Origin: Xestospongia muta
Lineage: Eukaryota > Porifera > Demospongiae > Haplosclerida > Petrosiidae
Direction: 5' to 3'
Assembly (NCBI GenBank): GCA_963693285.1
Contig: OY848921.1
Coordinates: 930,001 to 994,000 of the forward strand
Length of the DNA: 64,000 bases
Position numbers and translations under genes: made by a program. Under the pieces are notes generated by a model. It was not told where the DNA came from. It saw only the letters and a list, made by a program, of their open reading frames with translations, and ran no database searches. Shown here piece after piece: positions 1 through 29,102 of this stretch (position 1 is its first letter; the number at the start of each line of letters is the position of its first letter).

Positions 1-2937
1 AGGTGTCCTTGTGGTCCACCTGATTTTGATATTGGTGTGCAAAGGGTTGCCACACGAAAATGCATAGGTGATTTCATCAATGGTGCTAAGTGGGGAGACC
101 CTGATGACAGCCAGTGTTCTGAATTCTCTCCAGCTGGTAGAAAACTTTGCCAGTTAGCCTCAGTAAGTCAATTTGTACAAACACACACGAAACGTTGACA
201 GACTTATGTGGTAGAATTTTATTAGTTTTACACAATAACTGTCTCCTATGTCCTTTCTCTTACAGCTTACAGAAACTAATGAAATAGTTAATGGATTGAG
301 TAATATTACATCAGAAACAGAACAGATCAGGTCACTAGAGGTATCCATTTCTACTGTATTTATGGAAGATCTTTCTACCAACGTCAGTGGCATAGTTAAT
401 GTAAGTTGTATGATAATTCAATTGTTACATTGACTGGTGGTATCACTTTGTGTAGCTATCAGGGATTTACTTCAATGTAGTCGATAACCTCCTTAGCGTT
501 AGTAATGAATCAATCATAGATAGCAATGAAGAGGCTCAAACCTCAAGAAGGTAAGAATAGATGCACAGATGAAAGGACTGACAAACAGACAGGTGGACAG
601 ATGTATTGATAAATGGAGAATAGAAAAAAAGATAATGATAGAAGTTCTTTCATAATAATTTTGTCCTCTTTCATTAGGTTATTAGATTCATTTGAAGTGG
701 TGATAAATCAATACCCAGTATCAAATAATGCCACATTATTGATATATCAACAATATGCTGTGAATATACAACAGTTTAATTCAACTACTGAAGATATTAT
801 TTTTAGTGTTGATCATAGCAACAACACTTTGTTCAATAGCAATGATATATCATTTAAAAAATTGGACAACCCAGCTGCAACCATAACTCTCCCCAGCTCC
901 ATTCTAGATGTTGTTAATAAGGACAATTCAACAGTGCGGTTTACACAAGCTGTCTTCAGAACAGACTTTCTCTTTCTTCGTCGGAAAGATCTCTTACAAA
1001 GGAATCCTTACTTGAAAGTTGGAAGTATTCTTATATCAGCCAGTGTTGGGAACGAGAGTGTCAAAGATTTAGAGGATTGGGTGACTATTAGCTTTCGAAA
1101 AAATGAGGTAAAACAATAGTAACCAGTTTGTATATATTATCCTTTACCTGTTGTTTTTCTCAGGCTCTCAAAAAAGATGCTGCTTGGGTAAATTGTTCCT
1201 TTTGGGTTGCAGAAGCTGACGGTACGATACTCATTTATTAAGTGGATAAGATGATTAAATTTTATATTAATATAATAGATGGGTATGGTGACTGGTTAAA
1301 CGATGGCTGTGTTGTTCTTAATGAAACTGACGATATTGTTCACTGTGCTTGTAATCACTTGACCACTTTTTGTGTCATCATGGTGAGAGTGTGATCATAA
1401 TGATAGGTTTATTCTTTCTCTCTCTCTCTCTTACAGGATGTTGCTCCATTACCTGAAACTTCTCCATCTCCTCTTCCTAAAGGTGCAGAAGAATTTGTCA
1501 TGTCCCTGTCTTATCTCGGTTGCTGTGTTTCCATTCTTTGTCTGATAGTTATTGTATTTACCTATATCATTGAGAAGTAAGAGGAGAATGAATTTTGTGT
1601 TGTATGATAATATCTCATTGCAGACGATTAAGATCAGTTAACAGCGGCCAGCTTCTCATTAATTTATGTTTGGGTCTACTTGGCCTGTATATTGTTTTCA
1701 TACCTGCTTTGTATTCTACATCTGTCCTACCATTGTGTGTTGTGCTTAGTGGTCTCTTGCATTATTTTGTTCTTGTAAGTTTTTTGGCTATGGCATCAGA
1801 AGCAACTGTACTCTACTTGGAGCTGGTAAAAGTTTTTACTAGTGGACAAGACACTGTTGTTTTAAAAGTCATCATTATTACTTGGGGTAAGAATGTAATT
1901 ACAGCATTGCAACATGTGATTGACTTCATTTCCAGTAACCCCTCTGTTTTTTGTTGGGTTCTCTTTGGCTCCTGACTATGAAAATTATATCACTGAGGAA
2001 TTGTAAGATCAAATTTGCTTATCCATAATATTTGAACCGTTTTATTACTCTCTCTCTCTCTCTCTCTCTCTACAGTTGTAGAGCAATTGGCTGGCAGTTC
2101 TGGATTGGATATATTATTCCATTTGCTTTTATCTATGCCTATAACTGGATCATGTTTGTTATTATTGTTTCCTCAATCTTCAAGCAACAGCGTCACATGA
2201 CCACTCAGACCGGTAACAAAGACTTAGAGGTAAATTTCAAGAAGAGACTGTTGCTATTAGTGACTTTGAGTTTACTATTTGGTTTGGGATGGGGAATTGG
2301 ACTGTTCACAACTAATAGTCTTCCTGTCCAGTGGCTGCGTTTCTCATTTCAAATAATCTTTGTAGTTTTGACTAGTTTTCAAGGTCTTTTTATTTTCATT
2401 CTGTATGGAATTAGACTATTTAAAGTTCGCAGAGTGTGGTTAAAGTGGTTTTATATTTTATCAAACCAACAAGACAAGGCTGTTCAAGTTGACATTACTC
2501 TACGTAGCACTTACAATAAAAGTAGTTCTAACAGAGCACCTCCAATACCAATGTATCAGCTGGGTTCATTCAAGGATGAATCAACGTCTGCTGAACTAAA
2601 GAGTTATGCAACATCTAGAACTCCCTCTCCGCCTACTTCATCTCCCATCGTGACACCAGAACTGACCTCATCTCTAACACCGACACCCAATCCAGCAATA
2701 CCCAAAGATACAGAACATCAAATAACCGAAATGACAATAAGTAAGATACTTAAAGACTCTTCTCTACTAGATTCAATCTTAGCCGATATCACATCAACTA
2801 TTGATCACCGTGATGAGGAGGATCAAGAGGTAAAAGACACATTACCAGACCTCCAAATAAAGTCTGATGTCAATAGACACAGATCTTTGGAAGCCTCGCT
2901 GAGTACCTACAGTGATTTAGAGTCAGTACAAGTATAG
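1..2937 (+). CDS. Adhesion G-protein-coupled receptor, 5' end outside window
   Basis: Adhesion-class GPCR, partial at the left edge. Ten exons can be read in frame (1-162, 266-400, 456-550, 678-1107, 1164-1221, 1279-1382, 1437-1576, 1624-1886, 1936-2002, 2076-2937), giving 771 residues to the TAG stop. Order: hormone-receptor-like Cys/Trp domain (CPCG, CIGDF, W, C), GAIN region rich in N-glycosylation sites, GPS with CSFW, W..GC and CACNHLTTF (cleavage expected between L and T, freeing a tethered agonist starting TTFCVIM), then seven hydrophobic segments. The TM6 stretch LLFGLGWGIGLF is typical of the class. The roughly 165-residue cytosolic tail is Ser/Thr/Pro-rich. The 7TM and GPS are closely similar to the receptor at 8167-22489, so the two are paralogues. 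Ligand unknown. An AATAAA lies at 3001. Confidence 0.9.
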
Positions 2938-3006
2938 ACAAAGACAATATCATATCATATTTGTATTTGTGTATGTATTTATTTTCACCAATTTTCATTG
3001 AATAAA

Positions 3007-4549
<1,543 letters not shown>

Positions 4550-4773
4550 CTATAATGGCTGATAGCCACCACGTGGGTGATGGAATTAAACTTACGGGAG
4601 TATACGGAAACGTTCTGAAATGTCTATAGAAATTTAGAAGGCCAAGATTAATTAATTAAAATTCAGCTCCGTATATTACTATCATAGTCTTCAGCTCATC
4701 TGTTACCATGGAAATTATTAATTAATAGACAATAGCTGGTGTAGGTATAAAAGGGGGTTGAGCTGGTCATCAA
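4550..4773. promoter_or_regulatory. Divergent promoter TRMT61A / STK36 with CACGTG and conserved module
   Basis: Short divergent intergenic region. It holds a CACGTG E-box (4570-4575) and a 33-nt block (4601-4633) that matches 28 of 33 positions of a block beside the CDK7 start (42935-42967). The order and spacing relative to the minus-strand gene are similar in both places. TATA-like TATAAAA lies at about 4746, 28 bp before the STK36 start codon. The regulatory role is inferred from conservation and position only. Confidence 0.45.
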
Positions 4774-7206
4774 ATGGATGATTACCACGTACTAGAGCTT
4801 ATAGGAGAAGGTTCCTTTGGCAGAGTATACAAAGGCAGACAAAAGCACTCAAAACAAGTGAATATAAATTTATTATTAACGATGTCATTCATTGCACTGC
4901 AGATCATTGCTCTCAAGTTTATTCCAAAGTTAGGAAGAACAGCTGAAGAATTGCACGCTCTTCGAAGAGAGATATCTATAATGGCTGAATTAAGTCATCC
5001 TAACATTATCAAATTGTATGACTGTATTGAAACAGATAAAGAGGTATGGTATATATTGAGTGTCACCAAGTTAGACCTCTCCTCTCTCAAGGTTTGTATG
5101 GTGACAGAATACGCAGAAGGTGATCTATTTCAGATACTAGAAGATGATACTACATTGCCAGAATCAGAGGTTAGTAGTATGTAATGATGGATGACTCATC
5201 TCTGTCTTTTATAGATACAACCAATAGCCAGCCACTTAGTGTCTGCTCTCTTTTACTTGCACTCACGTCGCATTCTTCATCGAGACATGAAACCTCAGAA
5301 TATTTTGATTGGAAAGGAAAGGGTTATCAAATTGTGTGACTTTGGGTAAGTGACAAGACTTGACTGATATAAAAATGGTTTCTATGACCTTGTTTCCTTA
5401 GATTTGCAAGAGCTATGAGCATGAATACAATTGTACTCACCTCCATAAAAGTAATGGCAACAGTTATAATATATACTGAATAAAAACACATACTGTATTG
5501 AAATTTATGGAAGTATCACGTGTCTTATAATTAAAACAGGTCAACACAACCGGTTTCTAAAACTGGTTTTCAATTATTATAGGGTACACCTCTTTACATG
5601 TGTCCAGAAATAGTTCAAGAAAGGCCTTATGACCACAACTCGGATCTTTGGTAAAAGAACCAGCTGTCATTTTAATGTGGCTATTATTCTTTATTTGCAG
5701 GTCTTTAGGTTGCATTTTGTATGAGCTGTATACTGGAGAGCCGCCATTTTATACTAACAGTATTGTACAGTTAGTCAAAATGATTATTAATGTAAGTAGA
5801 AATATATTATTACAATTTATAATAAATGTTGCTGTTAAAATGTTTCTTAGGATCCTGTTCACTGGCCTAGTAATATCAGTACAGAGTTTCAAGTAAGTGA
5901 ATTGTTTAAAAACATGCTCTCTGCATGTATTTAGTAAAATGGATTTTTCAGAATTTCTTAGAGGGACTACTTGAAAAAGAACCATCTAAAAGATTGTCGT
6001 GGCCTGAATTACTTCATCATCCTTTTGTGGTTGAAGGTAATACAATCACTTTGTGACACACACACACACAGCACGCACGCACACACACACACACGCACGC
6101 ACGCACCTAATAGATAAGGGTGTTCATCTGTCTATCAGGTCTTGACTTAAACTATTTATTAAAATGTGCTGAAGAGGGTCAAATAAAGGCATCATCTCGT
6201 CCCCGTACCACTCCCCTCTCCTCTACCACAAGAACTAAATCAGCTCCAACTAATGTAACAAAAACTACGATAGATAATCCAGTAACTTGTCTATATCTCC
6301 ATGTAGATTGGGGACACTCCCCATCCTATAATAATGAATGCTTGGAAGGACTTAGATGTTGCTTATCAAAAAATAACAATTAGTGATACACAAATGGAGG
6401 ATAAAGAAGAGGAAGAGATAGCAGAGAGTGAAGGCATTATAGAGAAGGCGAATGAAGTGGTGGAGAAGGATGATGTTATGATAGAGAAAGAGGGAGTAGT
6501 AACTGAGAAAGAACAGGAGTCAATAAAACATCTTGAGTTCAAATTCAATTCATTACTTGTACATGATTCACTTGAAGAGGAGGAGGAGGAGAAGGAGGAA
6601 GAGGAGGTAGACAATATTGAGAACTAAGTTATTTAAGAAACTATTGATTTAGGGAATTAATGAGAGTGGTGGCATCAAAGACTGGAAGATGGTGTTAGCT
6701 CAAGTCAAAGACACTCTCCAAATAATTGGTATCAGGTCAAATTGTTATATGATTTCGTTATCCTTTATTTACAGGGAGTAGTGATAGCTATCCTCATAAA
6801 ATGGGTAACAAGATTGTTACAATGCTAAGACCTTGGTTACAAGAGATGTTACCTCAGACAGAGGATACAGTGAATAGTGTAGTTTTAAATCAATGTTCTG
6901 AAATGCTGTTACTATTGAGAGATATACTACAAGACAGGCTAATGTTTGATATTATTTCATAACATACATTCTTTTAATGTTGTCCTTCCATTAGGGGTAC
7001 TGATATTATGGTACTCATTACATCGGAGTTGAACCTTTTACAATTGATATCTAACTCAATATTGTCAATAGTGCATCATGATTGCTCTCAAAAAGAATTG
7101 CAAGTAAGTTAAGTTAGGTAGACTTAAAACTACGTTCTCTCTAGTATCTGCAAATAATGATAAATTTGTTAAGAATCTTAGTACCTCAAGTAGCTACAAT
7201 GTCACG

Positions 7207-7273
<67 letters not shown>

Positions 7274-8009
7274 GATAATGACCAACGACAAATAGCTACA
7301 AACTCACTGATTTTTATTATTATATCTATTGACAGGTTGATATCATCTTTACTACACACATACAACACTTTATGTACAATATTAACTACATCACATACCA
7401 TCAGTCCACATGAAGTAAGTCATATAAATACCTAACTATCATTTACTAGTAAATTGTTAGATCGTTTTAGTATTAAAAATTATCACTGTGGTAGCCAGTA
7501 CAAACTGGAGTAAACAAGATTTTAAAGAGTTTATAAGGTAACTTGTATTGAAGTAGTTGTGTTCTTGTACATATCAGTTCTGACCAGATGTTTGGAGAGT
7601 TCAGTTAACATAGAACACATATTTGAGTCAGTTGAATATGAAGGAAGTGGTTGTCTGTTACGTGAGTATCATAAGGTAATAGTGAATTTATTGTAATCAT
7701 TTATCATAGCTCTTATCACTGTTTGGGTACATTTAAGTCCTAAAGTTTTGTCACAGTTTGTTGAGTCAGCAAAAATGGGCCAGGTAAGTATGGTGGATGG
7801 ATGACCAAATGGATAGATAAACTAAAAAAGATCAACAACATTTTATGAAGTAACTTATACACTATATATAGGGACGAGCTTTTCTTAATTATCACTTCAA
7901 TAACTCTACTTCACAATACGAGAAAGACTGCCATCGACTACAACAATTACTTGACAGGGACCACCAAAATGATGATATAAAAATTGACAATAAATTTTTA
8001 TTTAAATAA
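4774..8009 (+). CDS. STK36: Serine/threonine kinase 36 (Fused)
   Basis: Orthologue of Fused/STK36, a kinase-family protein of Hedgehog signalling and motile-cilium construction. The start [21 protein letters not shown] holds the Gly loop. Exons then give [10 protein letters not shown] with the VAIK-type lysine, [14 protein letters not shown] (C-helix Glu), [10 protein letters not shown], a DFG split across the 5345 junction, GTPLYMCPE, and [16 protein letters not shown]. The [10 protein letters not shown] and [13 protein letters not shown] segments are specific to Fused kinases. Downstream comes a Lys/Glu-rich linker encoded at 6390-6606, which reads through to [12 protein letters not shown] by removing a 44-nt intron (6607-6650). 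Short helical exons follow to the stop, matching the ARM-like C-terminus of the family but shorter than in vertebrates. Introns hold (CA)n and (GA)n tracts. The gene converges on the next receptor with 157 bp between stops. Confidence 0.88.
6055..6107. repeat. (CA)n microsatellite with CG interruptions
   Basis: Dinucleotide CA array with scattered GCACGC interruptions inside an STK36 intron. Confidence 0.9.
7211..7270. repeat. (GA)n microsatellite
   Basis: Sixty bases of GA directly after a 5' splice site (gtaagagag) of STK36. Confidence 0.95.
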
Positions 8010-8166
8010 TGTCACAAAATGTAATTTTTAGTTGAAAGTTTAACAAGAAGCACATGTAACAATAACATACAATTATTTGACATTAAATATACAATGATTT
8101 GACATTAATATACAATGATTCGATATTTACATTTTACTTATATTGGGTGTAGTTTAAACAATAAAA

Positions 8167-22489
<14,323 letters not shown>

Positions 22490-22679
22490 CTTTGAACGCG
22501 AGACAAAGTTCTGGTAGATGTCCCTACTATCACATTTAAGTATTTACTGGCAGCGAAACTTTACGAAGATTGTACGGCTTCTTCTTGACACCACATCCTT
22601 AATACCACACTAACACAACTTTCTATTATAAACAACACAGACGAAATTATAATTTATAAACATAACTACTTATTAACTA

Positions 22680-25600
22680 TTAATTAGAATTGTTTGTGCT
22701 ACCATAGTTTAGGCAAACTTCACTAGTAGTTCTGAGCCCATCTCTCTCCAAGTAATCTTCAGGATTAATAATACGATCTGGAAATGATCCTGCACTATCT
22801 GTTAGTCCTACTACATCAACATACTGACTGTGAACTGATACACTTAATCGTGGTCGATACTCCACAGAGCCAGTTCGACAGAAATACTTCATCCAGATAA
22901 TGATATTCTTTGTAACATAACCAATCATGTACACCAGTGGTATTACCATGCCAATCACAAGTATGATATTTAAGAAGATAAATGAATTAGGTACAGCTGC
23001 ATTGTATGTCCCAATGGCAATTATCACCATCAGTACAGTAAGTATGAAGGAATCAAGCTTGTTGTAAAAATCGTCTTTATATGGTCTTACAAGACTAAAG
23101 AGCAAAATAAAGACAGCTGTTAGAATGATCTGGAGAAGTCTTTGAATTAATATGTCATAAGACAATACCAATGAATTAAATGCCAAAATCCGAAAAATAA
23201 AATAAAGAGATGCAAAGTAACGACAATCCCTTGTCCCAAACGAAACTCCATCTTTATAGCATCCTTGGAAAGTCTCCATACACATCCGCAAAGCAGTTCC
23301 TTGTATTCTAAGCATGTTTAGTAACTTTTGAAATATTTTTGTTGGATAGAGAAGGAGAAAAATGGGAGGTGGAAGGATAACGAATATTAACACTAACAAA
23401 GCCAGTATGAAGAAGGGCTTGTGTTCATTACCCATATAGATCACCGAGAGATCAAAGAACAGTCTATAATCGCCAACTCTCTTACCCTCAGAATCAAAAG
23501 CCCAAACGGGTACAAGTAAATAAGATGTGAGGAGACAGAATTTTGTATACGAGAGAAGAAGGAATGTTGCAAATGCATCAATTACTGAGGCTCGAAGGTC
23601 CCAATTGTTGCGTACCCTTTTAACACAGCAGGAGAATGGTTTCCACAAACAGACTACCAATTTGCAACCACGTGCATGTAATTCAATACATATAAAGCAA
23701 AATAAAATGAGAACCAGAGGGTAAAAAGCAGTAGTGTAGTTGAGAGCATAAGCATGCATGGCCTTTATTCTAGGTGCAATACAAAATGGTGAAACGATAA
23801 GTTGAAAAAAATCAAGGTTCCAAATTCCATAAGGTATTATAAGAATACCTTGAACTATCTTAGGAATGTAATCATAATGACCGGTACCATTTAAAACAGA
23901 ATCAAGTTGATTGGTAGTTCTAGTGATAGTAATTGGGTTAGCTATAAGTTGAGCAAAGAAAATGAAGGCGTTTGCAGGTCCTGATGTCGTGCTGATGTTG
24001 AATAGAACAACAATTGCAAAAAAGATTGTTATAGGTACAAATGTCAAGAGAATGAAGTAAAGCCAGTTAATGGCCACTTCATTATCATCACAGGAAACAC
24101 ATTTGTATGTATAAGAATAAACTGGAGCACTATTATTAGGAAGGCATTCTCCACAGAGGAACCCTGTCCTTCCAATATTTCCACAAGTGTTGTCGTTAAG
24201 ATTCTCAAGATATCCAGGAAGCTGAGAATATCCTGGTAAAGTGGGAATGAAAACAAGTTTTGAATAAACTACCCAAGGTGCTACCAATGTCTGGTTGGTC
24301 TCTTCATTCAAGGTCATGAAATAGCCCCATTTTATGTAGGAGGTGAAATCATCAGAATGACAAATGACCGTTAAGTGATAATTATTACTACAACGACATT
24401 GATATTTGTTTTGTATTTCCTTGGCTTCAAATCCAGGAGGACAAGACCAAAATGTTACATTTATTTCTGTTTGAATTATGCGTGGAGAAAGAGTGTCCAG
24501 AAACAAGTGAGCAGAATGACCTGGCTGTCCATATATAGTAATTAGACCATTAGAAACATACTCACTAACAAATGTAGAATCACCAGAAATCTGAGCACTA
24601 AAAACTGAACTAATAGTGTTGTTTTTATCATCATAGAATATTATAGGAATCACAGCTTCTCTCCCAGGATAAACAGACATTTGAAGTAAAGAAGATGAGG
24701 ATGGGATGATTACATCCTCTCTATAACTGTAATATGAACCAGATGTTCTAATTTGATCAGCACATGTACTATTCTTATACTGCCAGTTCCAACACAATGT
24801 GGCCTTAATATCTTCTTGAAGAGTACTGTTCTGTGATCCAGCCCAAACACATGATAATAAAGATGGGGTGTAGATAGAGTTAGGTGTGTCAGCTGCTGTA
24901 TTTTTAAAGAAGATAATGGTTGCATTCCAGTCTTTTGGGTGTGTAAATCTATCTCTGTATCGTATAAAGCAAGATTCTGAGTACTCTGGTTGAAGATAAC
25001 CATCGGTTTCAACATAAATTGCGCCACCATGAATACGAGCCTTGTTTGAATCAAATGTAATGTAGTTACCTTTCTCAAGAGTCATCCAAGCTTTGTTTAT
25101 CAATGCAATTGCACCGCCATTATGCCCAGTGTTTTCAAAGAAATGCAAACGAGCTGATTGACTTATTCCTAACTGGGTTCCTGATATAACTACAGCTGTT
25201 CCATCATTACTAATGAAAAATATTAAACCACTCAATGTTACTGGTACTCTGTTTGAATAAACACTACCAATACCAGTAGCATTGTGAGTCACTATAACAT
25301 GGTTTTCCGTGAACCAACTCCTATAAATGAGTACTGTTGGCAGATATCCATTCAAGGATTCAGACCATACTGAAATATATATTGCAGAGCCAGCACCTGT
25401 TGCAGTATTAGCATTGAATGTACAATTTGAAATGTTGAGAACTGGGAGTTGGTTATAATCCTTGGATTCCTGTACCTCTGAAAAAACTACTGACAATGCA
25501 CCACCAGCAATGGCAGAATTATTATAAAACTTACAATCGTTGAACAAAACAGTGTTCATCTCCTCCTGTGAGACATTGAGGCTGTGTATGAAGTCAACAC

Positions 25601-26621
25601 GAGCACCACCACCTTTGGAGTTTGGGGGCCCTGGAGAAATAACACCAAAACATTTGTTTGACTGAAATGTACAAGATGTAACAGTGACATTATTTTTATG
25701 AGATTCGTCGGCGAATTGAATCATGAGACCAGACCCAAACCATGCAGAGTTATTATAAAAATTACAATTGGTAATATTAAAAGAATTTGCCCGAGTTGTC
25801 CCATGAAACTGAATAGCCAGTCCTCCTCCATTACCATTCAAAAGATTCGCATTACTCATATTGTAGGTTCGATAGTATTTTCCTAAAGTAGCCTGGTTGC
25901 TTAAGAACTGATTGTAATGAAGATTGTAATGACTCCCAATATTACCATACATTGTAATGGCTACACCACCTCCACCAGGTAAAGTGGTTAATAAATCTTT
26001 ATCATTAACTTTGTTATCTGAAAAATTAGAATATTGAACAGTTACCGTACCATTGGAATTTTCGATATCTAGACCGAGTCCATTTGATAACAAGACTGTA
26101 ATATTATTAAGGAAGATATTTGTACAGTTACGAAAGGAAATAGCTGAGCGATATTCCATGTGGTGACTACTACTTCTGCCATGAATATCAAAGCTAGAAG
26201 TGTTGTCAGTTTGTATAGTACTCAGTGTTGCACCACATTGCATAAAAGTCATGTGCTCAATAGAAATGTTAACAGAATAAAGAAATGCCAGGCCAGCATC
26301 AGTGTCACACCGAACAATGACGCTGCCATTGGGACTTCCAAGAAAGTGTACATCCTGAGCAAATTTAATGACAGTGATCATAGGATCTTGAGTAAGGATA
26401 TAATTAGCAGGTGCAACATGAAATGTCACATTTATTGAATGACTATCTAGGACACGCAGTGCAAAAGCTAGTGTCTGACAAGGTCTAGTCTTACCAGCAC
26501 TCTGACATTCATTGCTGTCTTTACCATTGGTCTTGTCTATGTACACATCAAGACCATTACTTATGGATGGTAAGAAAATTAATGGGACCAGAAAAATAGT
26601 GATCAATTGTAGGGACTTCAT
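22680..26621 (-). CDS. Single-exon beta-helix (Pmp-repeat-like) multipass membrane protein 1
   Basis: An uninterrupted frame of 1313 residues from MKSLQLITIFL, a good signal peptide. An acceptor-like tttacag lies just upstream, so a 5'UTR intron is likely; the frame itself remains open to 26738. The ectodomain of roughly 700 residues is Asn-rich and carries about eight repeats pairing FxxN with GGAI/GGAL (for example FYNNSAIAGGALSV, FFENTGHNGGAIAL). That is the hallmark of a right-handed beta-helix and of chlamydial Pmp repeats. A Cys-rich module (CPPGFEA, CGNIGRTGFLCGEC) precedes about 9-10 hydrophobic segments, then a short cytosolic tail with DRIINPEDYLERD. Closely related to 43124-46930. 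Function unknown; a receptor or channel-like role is inference. Its 3' end is 190 bp from the giant receptor's start codon. Confidence 0.8.
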   Translation of the reverse strand: MKSLQLITIFLVPLIFLPSISNGLDVYIDKTNGKDSNECQSAGKTRPCQTLAFALRVLDSHSINVTFHVAPANYILTQDPMITVIKFAQDVHFLGSPNGSVIVRCDTDAGLAFLYSVNISIEHMTFMQCGATLSTIQTDNTSSFDIHGRSSSHHMEYRSAISFRNCTNIFLNNITVLLSNGLGLDIENSNGTVTVQYSNFSDNKVNDKDLLTTLPGGGGVAITMYGNIGSHYNLHYNQFLSNQATLGKYYRTYNMSNANLLNGNGGGLAIQFHGTTRANSFNITNCNFYNNSAWFGSGLMIQFADESHKNNVTVTSCTFQSNKCFGVISPGPPNSKGGGARVDFIHSLNVSQEEMNTVLFNDCKFYNNSAIAGGALSVVFSEVQESKDYNQLPVLNISNCTFNANTATGAGSAIYISVWSESLNGYLPTVLIYRSWFTENHVIVTHNATGIGSVYSNRVPVTLSGLIFFISNDGTAVVISGTQLGISQSARLHFFENTGHNGGAIALINKAWMTLEKGNYITFDSNKARIHGGAIYVETDGYLQPEYSESCFIRYRDRFTHPKDWNATIIFFKNTAADTPNSIYTPSLLSCVWAGSQNSTLQEDIKATLCWNWQYKNSTCADQIRTSGSYYSYREDVIIPSSSSLLQMSVYPGREAVIPIIFYDDKNNTISSVFSAQISGDSTFVSEYVSNGLITIYGQPGHSAHLFLDTLSPRIIQTEINVTFWSCPPGFEAKEIQNKYQCRCSNNYHLTVICHSDDFTSYIKWGYFMTLNEETNQTLVAPWVVYSKLVFIPTLPGYSQLPGYLENLNDNTCGNIGRTGFLCGECLPNNSAPVYSYTYKCVSCDDNEVAINWLYFILLTFVPITIFFAIVVLFNISTTSGPANAFIFFAQLIANPITITRTTNQLDSVLNGTGHYDYIPKIVQGILIIPYGIWNLDFFQLIVSPFCIAPRIKAMHAYALNYTTAFYPLVLILFCFICIELHARGCKLVVCLWKPFSCCVKRVRNNWDLRASVIDAFATFLLLSYTKFCLLTSYLLVPVWAFDSEGKRVGDYRLFFDLSVIYMGNEHKPFFILALLVLIFVILPPPIFLLLYPTKIFQKLLNMLRIQGTALRMCMETFQGCYKDGVSFGTRDCRYFASLYFIFRILAFNSLVLSYDILIQRLLQIILTAVFILLFSLVRPYKDDFYNKLDSFILTVLMVIIAIGTYNAAVPNSFIFLNIILVIGMVIPLVYMIGYVTKNIIIWMKYFCRTGSVEYRPRLSVSVHSQYVDVVGLTDSAGSFPDRIINPEDYLERDGLRTTSEVCLNYGSTNNSN

Positions 26622-26838
26622 TGTTCTTAACAAAAACCTGTAAATGTATACGATAATAAAGGATAATAAATAATAATATACTAATATACGCATGTAATTT
26701 ACATTTCTTTGGTCTACTAACCAGAGGCAAAACCGCAAAAGGTAGGTGATCCTAGACTTACAACCACACCTCTCAAATATTGTAAAATGAAATTTATTTT
26801 AGATTGACATCCGTATAAAAATATAGTATTAAAATATA

Positions 26839-28690
<1,852 letters not shown>

Positions 28691-29102
28691 CTTTCACTTT
28701 ACCGTTAAGGTCTGGATACATAAAGGTTAATTTAGACTTTTGTAATAAGGACTGGTAAATAGATAGCGTAGATTGAACTTTTAACATCAATCACGATAAA
28801 ACGTGTGTTTCAATACTCCACCCAACTATAATCTCACAACACATGGGGGTCCAGTAAAGCAGTGTGGGGACGAGACTATAGTGTAAGGTGGGTTACTAGT
28901 AAAATTATTGTAGATTTTCAGGATGTAAAGAAAAAAAACAGTTCTCAGTTTCTCTGTTAAAAAGAAGTACTCTAGTATTATGTATCGTTTGTTTGTCTAA
29001 TGTACAATGTATAGCAAAATGTGTTTACAACTGCTAAGAAAAGGGGTGGACCAGAAACATTTGAACAAGTTTTACTGCATTATATTGTTCTACAGTTTTA
29101 TA
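28691..29102. other. Intergenic, divergent AMD1 / sulfotransferase
   Basis: Presumed divergent promoter with 5'UTR sequence. An acceptor-like ttgttctacag ends just before the downstream ATG. No repeat, RNA gene or clear factor site was recognised. Confidence 0.4.

Noticed and set aside
6366..6614. Ser-rich minus-strand ORF
   Set aside because: Shadow of the Glu/Lys-rich STK36 linker on the other strand.
6601..6660. Premature stop in STK36 after the acidic stretch
   Set aside because: A 44-nt intron beginning gtagac and ending tttag removes the stop and joins two fitting segments.
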